The notes beneath the pieces are model-generated. The model saw only the letters and a list, made by a program, of their open reading frames with translations. It searched no databases and was not told where the DNA came from. A stretch of DNA of 64,000 nucleotides, from contig JAJUBI010000002.1 in assembly GCA_022419385.1 (NCBI GenBank), positions 1,364,001 through 1,428,000 of the forward strand, written 5' to 3'. Shown here piece by piece: positions 22,584-31,993 of this stretch. The DNA comes from Paraconiothyrium sp. Pb-2020. Lineage: Eukaryota; Ascomycota; Dothideomycetes; Pleosporales; Didymosphaeriaceae. The position numbers were made by a program, and so were the translations under genes. How positions within the stretch are numbered: the stretch's first letter is position 1; each line of letters begins with the position of its first letter.

Positions 22584-23725
22584 ATGGCTTTCACACCTAG
22601 AGGTGGCCGTGGCGGCGCCCCGCGTGGTCGCGGTGGCTTTGGAGGAGACCGTGGTGGCCGCGGAGGCGGAAGAGGAGGGCGCGGTGGCTTTGGTGACCGT
22701 GGTGGCCGTGGTGGAGGTCGGGGAGGAGCCCCAAGGGGAAGAGGTGCGCCTCGCGGGCGTGGAGGCGCTGGCGGGCGGGGAGGTGCTGGAGGTGCCCGAG
22801 GTGGCGCGTAAGTAACAGTGAACGGTGCTTTGAATTTCGGCTAAAGAGTGCACAGTAAGGTCATTGTTGAGCCGCATCGCCATGCTGGTGTTTTCGTGGG
22901 ACGTGGCAAGGAAGATCTCCTGCTCACTAAGAACCTGACACCGGGGGAGAGCGTATACGGAGAGAAGCGCATCAGCGTTGCGAACAGCGCGAACCCTACC
23001 AACGGCGAAGATGCTCCCGCAACCTCGACCGAATACCGCGTGTGGAACCCTTTCCGATCTAAGCTTGCTGCTGGTACGTAACGTCTGAGTACGAAGCGGA
23101 TATGTTAAACATAGATACTACGCATCTTATCTCGATTCCGACCTTTACTGACCTGTCTAGGTATCCTGGGTGGTGTCGACGACATCTACATGAAGCCCGG
23201 CTCTAAAGTCCTGTATCTGGGTGCCGCTTCTGGTACCAGTGTTTCGCACGTTGCCGACATTGTCGGCCCAGAAGGCACGGTCTACGCAGTCGAGTTCTCA
23301 CACCGATCTGGTCGTGATCTGATTAACATGGCTACGCACCGCACGAACGTGATTCCTATTGTCGAAGACGCCCGTCACCCGCTTAAATACCGTATGCTGT
23401 TGCCCATGGTCGATTGCATTTTCGCAGATGTGGCCCAGCCCGGTATGTACAGCTTTTGCCCATATTGGAGAGCTTTTCCTAACAAATTTTAGATCAAGCA
23501 CGTATCGTTGGTCTCAACGCCAGTCTCTTCCTAAAGGTTGGTGGCGGTGTTCTCATTTCCATCAAGGCCAACTGCATCGACTCCACTGCTGCGCCAGAAG
23601 CCGTTTTCGCTTCTGAGGTAAACAAGATGCGGGAAATGGGCATCAAACCTAAGGAGCAGTTGACTCTCGAGCCTTTCGAGCGTGACCACGCCCTCGTGGC
23701 TGGTATTTACCAGCGAGCCTCATAG
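22584..23725 (+). CDS. NOP1: Fibrillarin, rRNA 2'-O-methyltransferase
   Basis: Catalytic subunit of box C/D snoRNPs; methylates rRNA ribose and also histone H2A glutamine. Model join(22584..22807, 22856..23073, 23161..23442, 23493..23725), 318 residues. Residues 1-75 form the Gly/Arg-rich GAR domain (MAFTPRGGRGGAPRGRGG). The methyltransferase part has KVIVEPHRHAGVFVGRGKED, the SAM-binding KVLYLGAASGTSVSHVADIV, YAVEFSHRSGRDL, DCIFADVAQPDQARI and GGVLISIKANCID. All splice joins restore family sequence. The long ORF antisense to the GAR repeats is an artefact of the GC-rich repeat. Confidence 0.98.
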
Positions 23726-23955
23726 GAGTGAGAGGTTGAAGTGCGGGTTTCATGCTTTACGAGACAGATGGGCTGCGTCATGTACCGATAGCTCGGATAG
23801 GCCGGCGTTTTACGGGCGTTTTACGGGTACAGGTTCTCTAGTTGGCTGCATACCAAAAGATTTGAAGTTCAGTTTCCGATTTCCAGTGATCAATCGTACG
23901 TTTCGATCATGTCTTTTGCGAACAGTAGACCCGGCGCGTCTTTCACCCTCTCCCC

Positions 23956-24494
23956 TCACTCGTCCAGCCCACCCAACTCATCACACCGATACGAACTAAT
24001 TTCAGCCCCAAACCCGTAATTCGCCATATCCCAGATTCCCGGATTAATAAATGGAAATGCCTTTCCGCTGCAATCAAAGTCCCTTCAACATGTTAGCAAA
24101 CCTCTCCTTACCATTTCGCAAGTAGAGCCATACGGAAACGCAGTGCAGAAAAACCCCTTATCCGGCCCCGCCGACGATATCTTATCGTTCCAGTTGTTGG
24201 CTAAGTTATCTACTCCACCGTCAATTACGCCTGAAAGGAACTACAAGGAGGGAAAAGTACAGCATTTTCCCAAATCGACCTGCATGTTTTCGCAGGCGCC
24301 TTTAAAACCTGCAACCGGACAGACGTACAGATGGGTGGTCTTTGGCGCGGGTGCGGATGCGGACGGGGTACCATCTCTACGCATATGTTAGTGAGTATTG
24401 TGGATGTGAATGACTGTGTGGTGTTCAACCGGATGTTCAGGGTGGGTAGGGCGAGAGCGGTGGCGCAAAAAGTGGCAAGGAGAAGGAGCTCCAT
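23956..24494 (-). CDS. Small secreted cysteine-rich protein
   Basis: Model complement(join(23956..24082, 24134..24230, 24261..24376, 24430..24494)), 134 residues. The signal peptide is MELLLLATFCATALA; the mature part has seven cysteines. Its layout is an aromatic-Cys block (THLYVCPVAGFKGACENM), DLGKC, then NNWNDKISSAGPDKGFFC, and a near-repeat IWDMANYGFGAEISSYRC. The two similar halves suggest a duplicated beta-rich domain, loosely like beta/gamma-crystallin folds; this is inference. Introns one and three are 53 and 51 nt with good sites. Intron two would be only 30 nt (24231-24260) and otherwise leaves an in-frame TAG, so either it is a very short intron or the gene is broken there. Possible effector or antimicrobial role; unproven. 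Confidence 0.75.
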
Positions 24495-25729
24495 GATGGC
24501 TAGATGTGAGAGCGGGGTGAGACATTGTTTGTGTGGGACGATGAGTGAGTTTTGTGCGCGTCAAGGGAGTCTATCCCTTGGTAGGTGGAGGAACGCGAGG
24601 AGCGCGTTGTGTAACAGTCGCGGCTGGGCGATCGATTGAGGAGAGGAGAAGAATTCAGTGGGAAAAGAGAGTATGTGAGTTTGAAGGATGCTGATGGCAA
24701 TTGGTGTGGGATTCGTTAGTAACGATATGCACATGGCGAAAGAGGTGGTGATTGGCACGTGAGCCGATTATAAGGTCATGATTATTTTCGCGACATCGCG
24801 ACATTGATGATCTCTGTAGTCTAGATATCGGTGCTATGTGAAAAAAAAAAAGGCGCCACATCCCCCTGGTCCTGGGGTAGTTCTGAGGTTGGATTTATAC
24901 ACAACCCTTTAGAACTGATTGGCTATTTGGCGTTGACGTATCCTTCGTGCTAGTCTTTCACAGTACAAGAGCCCTTGCTAAGAATTCTACCCATTTAGGT
25001 AGCTGAGTAATCATATATACTCGCCCTTCAAGCTATTCCACTACTATGGAAGGTGGCACATCCTTCTCGAAAACGATAGTAATATAGCAGGGGTTTCATG
25101 AATTCCCCGATCAGTCTCAATAATTCCGTTAGGTTATGCTGTAGACTGATCTGGCCCGCGAACCTCCTTCAAAGTGGAGTTGGATCCTGTGCAACCTTGC
25201 ATATAGCAGCCCTCAGCCAGAGGTGTATCTCGGTCCCGAGTGCCATTAGCCATGTGTGTTGGATTCTGATGTCCAATTGCCTCATATTCAAACCCCGGTA
25301 TTTGTTTTTTGGCGTTCCAATACTGCACATAACCTGTCAAACTATTCTCAATGTGTTCCCCAAGTTGAACCAACTTATATCTCTGCGCATCGCTTTGGAG
25401 CTAAACGGCCTCGCGCTGCAAGTGAGGCGCAGGTCTTCATCTTGGCTCAAGAGTATGCTAGCATGGGTCTCGCCTACGAAGGTCTATGGAACGAGCTTCT
25501 AATCATTAGAGGTTCCGAAAGAAATAAATAAATATGAATACAACTATAGCTGGGTTGAACGGAACAGCGGGCTCGAAAGGTAAAATTCGATTTCTCAATC
25601 ATGTCTATAATCACCTTTGTAGTGCCAAAAAGCAAACCATAATTCGATTGAAGAAGTCGCGTGCACTGTATGCTATCATTATCGCTACAATCTAATCATG
25701 TCCGAACCACATTACATTGTTCACATTGT
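24495..25729. other. Intergenic between two secreted-protein genes
   Basis: About 1.2 kb. An 11-A run lies at 24841-24851. Overlapping ORFs on both strands at 25098-25531 show some coding-like composition but no signal peptide, domain or splice chain that I can support. Confidence 0.4.
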
Positions 25730-26120
25730 CTAATCCGCAATAGATCCTCCGGCCCCATTCTGCTTGCAATAATAGTTCAACTCATCGCCGCCGATATGCT
25801 TCGCGGGTGAATTGCACGATGGAAGTCCTCCGACCGTTTGCTTCTCAACGTCAGCTCATGTTTCTCTTTCGCTTCATCTCCTCTCTTTGACCACCAAAGA
25901 ATTATGGATCACTCACCATTGTACAATCCGGGCACGTATCCCACTGCTCAGACCCAGTATTGCGCCCCGCATAAGCCGTACATGCGGCTTTGGTCGCAGC
26001 GTCGTTGTAGACGCTTTGGCCGCCGACCGTGTTGACGCAGAGGCCGCTCCAGTGAAGATCGGCTGTTACAAGAGGTGCGAGCAACGTCGCGGCGAAGAAA
26101 ATGGTGGATGTGAAATGCAT
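25730..26120 (-). CDS. Small secreted protein with six cysteines
   Basis: Model complement(join(25730..25840, 25917..26120)), 104 residues. The signal peptide is MHFTSTIFFAATLLAPLVTA. The mature part holds six cysteines in the pattern SGLC, KAAC, DTCPDC, PSC and YYC, and the C-terminal KHIGGDELNYYC. The 76-nt intron starts GTGAGT; its 3' end may be at AAG (25841) or three bases earlier, changing one residue only. No known domain is recognised. Length, signal peptide and cysteine content fit the effector-candidate class of fungal secreted proteins. It lies 1.2 kb from another such gene on the same strand. Confidence 0.75.
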
Positions 26121-27122
26121 GTTGATTGGCGTGTTCAGAAGATTATTGCCTGATCAGAACGAAGATGAAAGGGTTGATGTAATCGACAAACGAATGACGA
26201 GATTGTAAAGCGAGTGTGAGTAGAATTGGTAAAGAGTGTAGATTGAAGAGCTGAGAGCCGTGGTGAAAGAAGAACGGTGCGCGGTACCGTTGTACTTGTA
26301 CGGCTCGCTCAGGAGGCGTACTCAGCACACCAGGGCACCATCATGTCCTGCCAAGACGTGCAGGACTACATGCAGCCCACATTCCGCGATGACAAGTTAT
26401 TTTGCGGGTGTATGTCGGTGGTATCGTGGCGATTCTCATCATCTTGAAACAGCGATTGCTCACAAATGGTACGTGTAAACACCGAGTATCGACGTGCTTT
26501 GAAGTTCTTTTGCTCAGCCCGCCTAGATTTAGAATGTCCAAGACCAAAAGAAAGACCGAGACAATATATTATGCGCCCCCATTCTTGAAGTAACAGTGGG
26601 CTCCTTACTGAACAGAGCAGCTGAGACGTGTAGTTGTCATGCGGTTCATGCGGAATCGGACCGTCGAGTCGGGCCGCACGTTTCAACCCACCAACGTGGG
26701 AGTTGTAGACACAAATGGCCAATCAAAAGCATGCGATCAGTGACTACGGGTAGGGTCATTCCACATCAAGGAAATTCGGAAGGAGACGTATATGGAATCG
26801 TTCGGCCGGACAACGGTTATCGTGCTTATATTTGCCAAGCGGAAAGGGGTCTACAGGCAGGAAGTCAAGTGTGTAGCTTCTGAGACTTCCTCGGTCCGAT
26901 GATTGTACCTTGTTTGCTCCACTGACAGTCCTGCCAAGAGGACTGCTGCATAGAGTTCTAAAGGAATGGAATAGCTATCATCGATACGAGGCAGAGGCGG
27001 GAGAAGTCGATATAAGTTTGCTCAACGTCAGCAAGAAGACCTCATTATCTTCATCCATCACTCTTCCTTCTCTTTCGAGTAACACAGTCACTCGTTATCT
27101 TCCCAGTCACTCTATATTCAAG
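26121..27122. other. Intergenic between two secreted-protein genes
   Basis: About 1 kb. Contains only short ORFs without domains. The last 120 bases are pyrimidine-rich, as in many fungal core promoters directly upstream of the ATG at 27123. Confidence 0.45.
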
Positions 27123-27869
27123 ATGCGCGCATCCCAGTTTCTCACCATGGTCGCCATGAGCACTACAGTCCTGGCAGCGCCTTCGACTATCACTCTCCGC
27201 GCGGATGATGTGGTACTCTACGGCAGCGGCCGCTACCAGATCATGAAGCGCGCAGATCTCGACGAACTCGAGGCCTTCCACAAGAACGGCACCGTCCCAC
27301 CCATGCCCGGTTACCTCAACTCGAACCTCATCACCACCACAAGTCCTAATGCGATCAACAACACACAGAAAGAAGGACCCTCGGTCCAGAAGCGGGCAGG
27401 CTCAGTCATCATCATCCCCAGCCCCGACTCACGCTTCCTTGGCTGGGACGTTCAGATGTCGCAAGTCACCAAAGGCGCACCCACCAGGATAACTGTCTCA
27501 ACCGGCTACGACATCTCCAACAGCATCTCGGTCGGCACATCTGCCACCCTCACTTTGGTCAAAGACTTTCTTACCGCCTCATACTCTATCGACTACAGCC
27601 AGTCGTGGACGTCGTCGCAGTCGCAGCAGTTCTCTGGTGAAGTACCGGCGGGCAAGTACGGCGCATTCGTAAGCAATCCTTGGACGAACAGGAAGAGCGG
27701 GAATGTGTTCGAGGGACGGGTCGGGAGCGAGGGGACGTTGACGAGCTATCAGGCAGATAGCTTTGATGACAAGGCTTTTGGACAGATGCAGTGGGTGGAT
27801 GGGGTGATCAGTCTCTGTTTTGGGGACACATTCCCTTTGCCCAGATGCTTGGGTGAGGGGACTTTGTAG
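27123..27869 (+). CDS. Secreted protein resembling celp0028-type effector candidates
   Basis: Single exon, 248 residues. The start at 27123 gives a clear signal peptide (RASQFLTMVAMSTTVLAAP); in-frame sequence upstream looks like UTR. The mature protein has DDVVLYGSGRYQIMKRADLD, TVPPMPGYLNSNL, a Lys-Arg site (VQKRAG), LGWDVQMSQVTKGAPTRITV, a Ser/Thr-rich central region, and WVDGVISLCFGDTFPLPRC with the only two cysteines. From memory this matches proteins annotated as 'celp0028 effector like' in Pleosporales; the activity is unknown. Tail-to-tail with the DNA glycosylase gene. Confidence 0.8.
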   Translation: MRASQFLTMVAMSTTVLAAPSTITLRADDVVLYGSGRYQIMKRADLDELEAFHKNGTVPPMPGYLNSNLITTTSPNAINNTQKEGPSVQKRAGSVIIIPSPDSRFLGWDVQMSQVTKGAPTRITVSTGYDISNSISVGTSATLTLVKDFLTASYSIDYSQSWTSSQSQQFSGEVPAGKYGAFVSNPWTNRKSGNVFEGRVGSEGTLTSYQADSFDDKAFGQMQWVDGVISLCFGDTFPLPRCLGEGTL

Positions 27870-27977
27870 GCGTCCGGCGTAAGAGACCAGATGTGTAAGA
27901 CCGAGGGGAGGGTCGCGATCAAAGAAGGTTTAGACAGTCGTTGATTAAAGCAGAGTATGCCTTGTTTACCCGTAATG

Positions 27978-29159
27978 TCATAGATCTTCCTTTTTCGCCT
28001 GCTCGAGCTCTTCCTCTTTGATGTCCTCCCCAGCTTCGCCTTTAATTTTGCTCTGCCGAAACGCCTTACGCAACTCACATTGTCCCAAGTTTTTGCCTCC
28101 GGCTTTACACTCGTCACACACTTTGCCATGTTGAACGAGCAGGATGTGCAAGCCATACTTGTCTTCATCAGGAATCATGGCGTCTAGATGGGCATGCGTT
28201 TCATCGCGGCTTGCGTTCTTGGGCCGCCAACCAAGCAATCCTGTGATGCGATGAACATGGGTGTCCACAGCAAAACTCTCGCGCTGCAGACAGAACAACA
28301 GCACGCAACTTGCTGTTTTGGGACCCACGCCCTGGAAACCCAGCATCTCGCGCATAGCGTCCTCGTTGCTGGCCTGGTGCAGATGGTCTAGGCTGTACTC
28401 GCCATACTTATCTTTGGCTTGTTTCAGGATCGAGATGATGACCTTGGACTTGACCACGCTCAGGCCACCGCTCTTGATGACCTCTTGTAGTTTCGCCTCG
28501 CCCCCGGACACGATGGCTTCCCATTCATCGGAGCCGCCGTAGACTTCATCCATGTTTCGCTTGGCCCGCGTCGAATTCTTGTCGCTTGTGTTTTGCGAGA
28601 GAATCGTACGTACCAATGCGTCCAGAACGGATGGGGAGTCGCCGCATCCCGCGCGATCTTTGCTCGCGACGACTTCTTTCGGACGTTTGCGTTCGCCGTG
28701 CAGGGAGGCCAGGATTCGATGAGCAAGTTTGGCTTCGTCTTTGGTGGGGTGCTTGAACGTCGGGAATGGCGACTGGTTTGCGGTCTTGAAGTATGCTTCC
28801 AACTTCTTCGATGAGAGGCCTTTGATCGCTTCTTTCTCTGCACTTTTTCCTTTACCCTTGGCCTTCGTCCTGGGCTTGAGATCCACTTCTGAAGTTGCAG
28901 ATGAATCTCCGGAACCAGATGGCGATAGCAGGCCTGTTTGCTGACCGCCCTCGGTCTTGATACGTTTACTTCGTCGCGGAGCAGGGATTTGAGCGGAACG
29001 TTTTAAGCCCGTAACAATTGGTTTCGTGGGAGAATTGGTTTCCTGCTTGATCTTCGTGGGCGACTGTTCCGGCTTCACAGGTGTCGATGCTTTTATTGCG
29101 TTCAATGCTTTTGAAGTTGTATCGGAACCATTTTGGCGAACTGCTTTCCCTCTTGCCAT
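27978..29159 (-). CDS. HhH-GPD base-excision DNA glycosylase (endonuclease III-like)
   Basis: Intronless, 393 residues. The first about 120 residues are basic and disordered, with putative nuclear localisation sequence (PAPRRSKRIKTE). The glycosylase core has LVRTILSQNTSD, the helix-hairpin-helix LGFQGVGPKTASCVLLF with the catalytic Lys near 281, and SFAVDTHVHRITGLLGW with the catalytic Asp near 299; the 18-residue spacing equals that of E. coli Nth. Three cysteines at the end (CDECKAGGKNLGQC) do not form the full four-Cys iron-sulphur loop of classical Nth. It probably removes damaged or mismatched bases; the substrate is not predictable. Head-to-head with RDH54. Confidence 0.92.
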   Translation of the reverse strand: MARGKAVRQNGSDTTSKALNAIKASTPVKPEQSPTKIKQETNSPTKPIVTGLKRSAQIPAPRRSKRIKTEGGQQTGLLSPSGSGDSSATSEVDLKPRTKAKGKGKSAEKEAIKGLSSKKLEAYFKTANQSPFPTFKHPTKDEAKLAHRILASLHGERKRPKEVVASKDRAGCGDSPSVLDALVRTILSQNTSDKNSTRAKRNMDEVYGGSDEWEAIVSGGEAKLQEVIKSGGLSVVKSKVIISILKQAKDKYGEYSLDHLHQASNEDAMREMLGFQGVGPKTASCVLLFCLQRESFAVDTHVHRITGLLGWRPKNASRDETHAHLDAMIPDEDKYGLHILLVQHGKVCDECKAGGKNLGQCELRKAFRQSKIKGEAGEDIKEEELEQAKKEDL

Positions 29160-29344
29160 AGTGTTCTCAACGGGTAGTGCCTCTCGAAGAATTTGAGCAC
29201 TCTGCCTTATCCCAGGATGAAAATTGAGTTTCGATATTCGCTCTATGATGAGGAGGAGCGTCGCTGAAAGATGGAAAACACAAAGTCATGACGTCGGTGG
29301 TGCCTGACGATCCCTATGCGAGGCAGGTGCGGCGCAATGCACGT

Positions 29345-29373
29345 GATCGCGCGTTTTCTTAGCGCGAATGATC
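29345..29373. promoter_or_regulatory. G1/S-type (MBF/E2F-like) inverted repeat in a DNA-repair promoter
   Basis: Between the ATGs of the glycosylase and RDH54 lies gatcgcgcg-ttttctta-gcgcgaatgatc. It contains ACGCG on the minus strand, the core of the MCB site bound by MBF (Mbp1/Swi6) in yeasts, and GCGCGAA, close to an E2F site. A CRE-like TGACGTC is at 29291-29297. Control of both genes at S phase is inferred from motif resemblance only. Confidence 0.35.
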
Positions 29374-29476
29374 CAGTCGCGCCTTCCATCTCAACTCTGT
29401 TTGCGCCACCTCAACCTTCCCGAAAGCCAACATTGTACTGCATGTTGACTTCGCTCTGGCTCTCAATTCGCCTATT

Positions 29477-31993
29477 ATGATCGGTAAACCATTCCGACCT
29501 CCGTCATTTGTTCGGCCAAACCTACCAAGCGACGAGCCGCCTGCCAAAAAGCGGCGGATATCATCCGAGCCGTCTGTAAATGCGCCCGCAAAGCACGCGT
29601 CGAACGATCGCAAACCCCTCGTTACGGTTCAAAACCCCGCTTCCGCGCCGCAGTTGCATTCTGAGGATCCGAACGAACGATACTATGCGGTCTTATGGCG
29701 CAAATACACGAACAAGAAACACAAGAATTGGGACGGCGATGGCGTGCTTGTTGTCAAGGGAGGCTACGGTACCTTGACCGATAGTGAAACAGGAAAGGAG
29801 CTAGGAAGAGGAGCATGCACTCGTCCGCTCTTAGCTGGCTCTGCGCTCTCGCTCGGTGGTAAGGAGGTCGAGATCGACAGTGTCATCAAGAAAGAAGACT
29901 ACACATCGGGCCGTATCTTCCTGGGGAAAGCTGCGAATGCACCTGCAGAACAGGTGGAGCGTGCAGAACCTAGCTACAAGCCATTGATGGCCGTGAAAGG
30001 ACCCACGATTGGCCGACAGAAGCCCACCAGAGCCACTAGCGGGAGTGATGACAGCTCGCTCATAGACCGAAAACCTGCAGCTCCAGGCAGGGTCTTCAAG
30101 ACACCGCTGCTTTCGAGTACGGTCCTCCCTAAGACCAATCTATCAGTACCACAGCCGCGACATGACCCCAACCAACCGAAGGCTCTCATCATGAAGCGAC
30201 CGGCTTCCTGTCCAAAAGACAAACAGATCGTGGACGTGGTTGTCGACCCTGTCCTAAGCAAGCATCTTCGAGATCACCAACGAGAAGGTGTACAATTCTT
30301 GTACGAGTGCGTCATGGGCATGCGATGCGAGGGCGAGGGAGCCATCATGGCGGATGAGATGGGACTGGGGAAGACCCTGCAGACGATAACTTTGCTCTGG
30401 ACGCTTATGAAGCAGAATCCAATCTACGAGAACTCACCTGTTGTGAAGAAGGCTTTGATCGTCTGTCCTGCCGGTTTAGTCGATAACTGGCGTCGCGAAT
30501 TCCGCAAGTGGCTGGGTAATGAGCGCATCGGCGTGTTCGTTGCTGATCCCAGAAACAAGAAGATCACGAACTTCACGAAGGGGAGGGCTTATAACGTCAT
30601 GATCATCGGCTATGAGATGCTTCGGACTGTCCAAGAAGAAATGAAGAAGGGTGCCATTGATATCGTCATTGCAGACGAAGGTCATCGGTTGAAGACCGCC
30701 AACAACAAGGCCATGCAGGCTATCCAGTCGTTGAACACCGAGAGGCGTGTCATTCTCTCGGGCACTCCACTACAAAACGACCTAGGTGAGTTCTTCACAG
30801 CTATTGACTTCGTCAATCCAGGGCTTCTTGGCCAACGCTCAGCATTCAAACGTACCTTTGAAGGCCCCATTGTACGCAGTCGGCAACCTGACGCAAGCGA
30901 TTCCGACCTCGAAAAGGGAGAAGCTCGATGGAAAGAGCTCGTATCTCTGACCAGCCGCTTCATGATCCGAAGGACTGCAGAAGTCTTGACAAGATACCTA
31001 CCGCCGAAGACGGAACACATCGTATTTTGCAAGCCTACGGCCGCACAAGCTGCAGCATATAGAGCTATCCTAACATCTCCAATCTTCGCGGTTGCTCTAG
31101 GCAACACGGACATGGCTTTGCAGCTCATCAATGTGCTAAAGAAGATTTGCAATAGTCCCGCGCTACTAAAGTCGAAGAAAGACGCCGGTGACACTTCTTC
31201 TGAGATGCTGCAGGCGTTGTTGCCTCTGATACCGCCCAACGTTTTGAACTCCAATGCCTCGAGCGCGAAGTTGCGCGTACTGGACAGCCTAGTCCATCGG
31301 ATCTACACTACAACTCGAAAAAAAATAGTCATCGTTTCGAATTACACGCAGACACTTGATATGATCGAGCGCCTCCTAGTCTCTCTGTCGTACACGTACT
31401 GTCGTCTCGATGGCAGCACGCCCGCAAAGAATCGCCAGCCCCTCGTCGAAAAGTTCAACAAGTCTTCACAGAAGATTTGTTTTGCCTTCCTCCTGTCTGC
31501 CAAGTCTGGTGGCGTAGGACTCAATCTGATAGGCGCGTCGCGTATCGTGCTGTTTGACATTGACTGGAACCCTGCCACGGATTTGCAAGCTATGGCGCGT
31601 ATCCACCGCGACGGACAAAAGCTGCCTTGCAAGATCTACAGATTCATGATACAAGGTGGTCTTGACGAGAAGATCTACCAAAGGCAAATCATGAAGATGG
31701 GCCTCGCCAACGCGGTGGTAGACAACAAAGCAAGTGCTTCATCTTTCTCACGGGAGGAACTGAAGGATCTGTTTCGGCTCGACGAAGGGATACGTGTCAG
31801 ACGCATGTCCTCTTGGGTTGCGACTGTGACTGCAAAGGCTCGTTGGAAAGCAAGATCGAGACTGCTTGAGGTCAAAGATGAGGAAGACGAAGATGACCTA
31901 CCTCTTCGCGGTTTCGAATCAGCTAGCCAGTTGGACATGGCCGACCTGGAAGAGTCGATCAAGAGCCGACGCAAAGCAAGCAGCCGAAATTGA
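29477..31993 (+). CDS. RDH54: Rad54-family DNA translocase RDH54/TID1
   Basis: Swi2/Snf2 ATPase that remodels DNA and helps Rad51/Dmc1 in homologous recombination. Single exon, 838 residues. The N-terminal domain contains YYAVLWRKYTNKKHKNWDGD and SLGGKEVEIDSV, typical of RDH54 rather than RAD54. Helicase motifs: Walker A ADEMGLGKTLQT (about 292-300), DEGH (about 400), SGTPLQNDLGEFF, and the C-lobe AKSGGVGLNLIGASRIVLFD with DLQAMARIHRDGQ. The coding frame ends soon after RGFESASQLDMADLE with an SSRN stop. In the next frame an acidic stretch of about 70 codons continues to 32201, so a one-base frameshift in the tail is possible. Divergent from the glycosylase gene. Confidence 0.95.
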   Translation: MIGKPFRPPSFVRPNLPSDEPPAKKRRISSEPSVNAPAKHASNDRKPLVTVQNPASAPQLHSEDPNERYYAVLWRKYTNKKHKNWDGDGVLVVKGGYGTLTDSETGKELGRGACTRPLLAGSALSLGGKEVEIDSVIKKEDYTSGRIFLGKAANAPAEQVERAEPSYKPLMAVKGPTIGRQKPTRATSGSDDSSLIDRKPAAPGRVFKTPLLSSTVLPKTNLSVPQPRHDPNQPKALIMKRPASCPKDKQIVDVVVDPVLSKHLRDHQREGVQFLYECVMGMRCEGEGAIMADEMGLGKTLQTITLLWTLMKQNPIYENSPVVKKALIVCPAGLVDNWRREFRKWLGNERIGVFVADPRNKKITNFTKGRAYNVMIIGYEMLRTVQEEMKKGAIDIVIADEGHRLKTANNKAMQAIQSLNTERRVILSGTPLQNDLGEFFTAIDFVNPGLLGQRSAFKRTFEGPIVRSRQPDASDSDLEKGEARWKELVSLTSRFMIRRTAEVLTRYLPPKTEHIVFCKPTAAQAAAYRAILTSPIFAVALGNTDMALQLINVLKKICNSPALLKSKKDAGDTSSEMLQALLPLIPPNVLNSNASSAKLRVLDSLVHRIYTTTRKKIVIVSNYTQTLDMIERLLVSLSYTYCRLDGSTPAKNRQPLVEKFNKSSQKICFAFLLSAKSGGVGLNLIGASRIVLFDIDWNPATDLQAMARIHRDGQKLPCKIYRFMIQGGLDEKIYQRQIMKMGLANAVVDNKASASSFSREELKDLFRLDEGIRVRRMSSWVATVTAKARWKARSRLLEVKDEEDEDDLPLRGFESASQLDMADLEESIKSRRKASSRN

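Noticed and set aside
22569..22883. Ser/Thr-rich ORF antisense to the fibrillarin GAR domain
   Set aside because: It is the reverse reading of a Gly/Arg repeat; low complexity and no independent support.
25098..25531. Overlapping ORFs on both strands between two secreted-protein genes
   Set aside because: No consistent exon chain or start context; may be a decayed gene but this cannot be shown.
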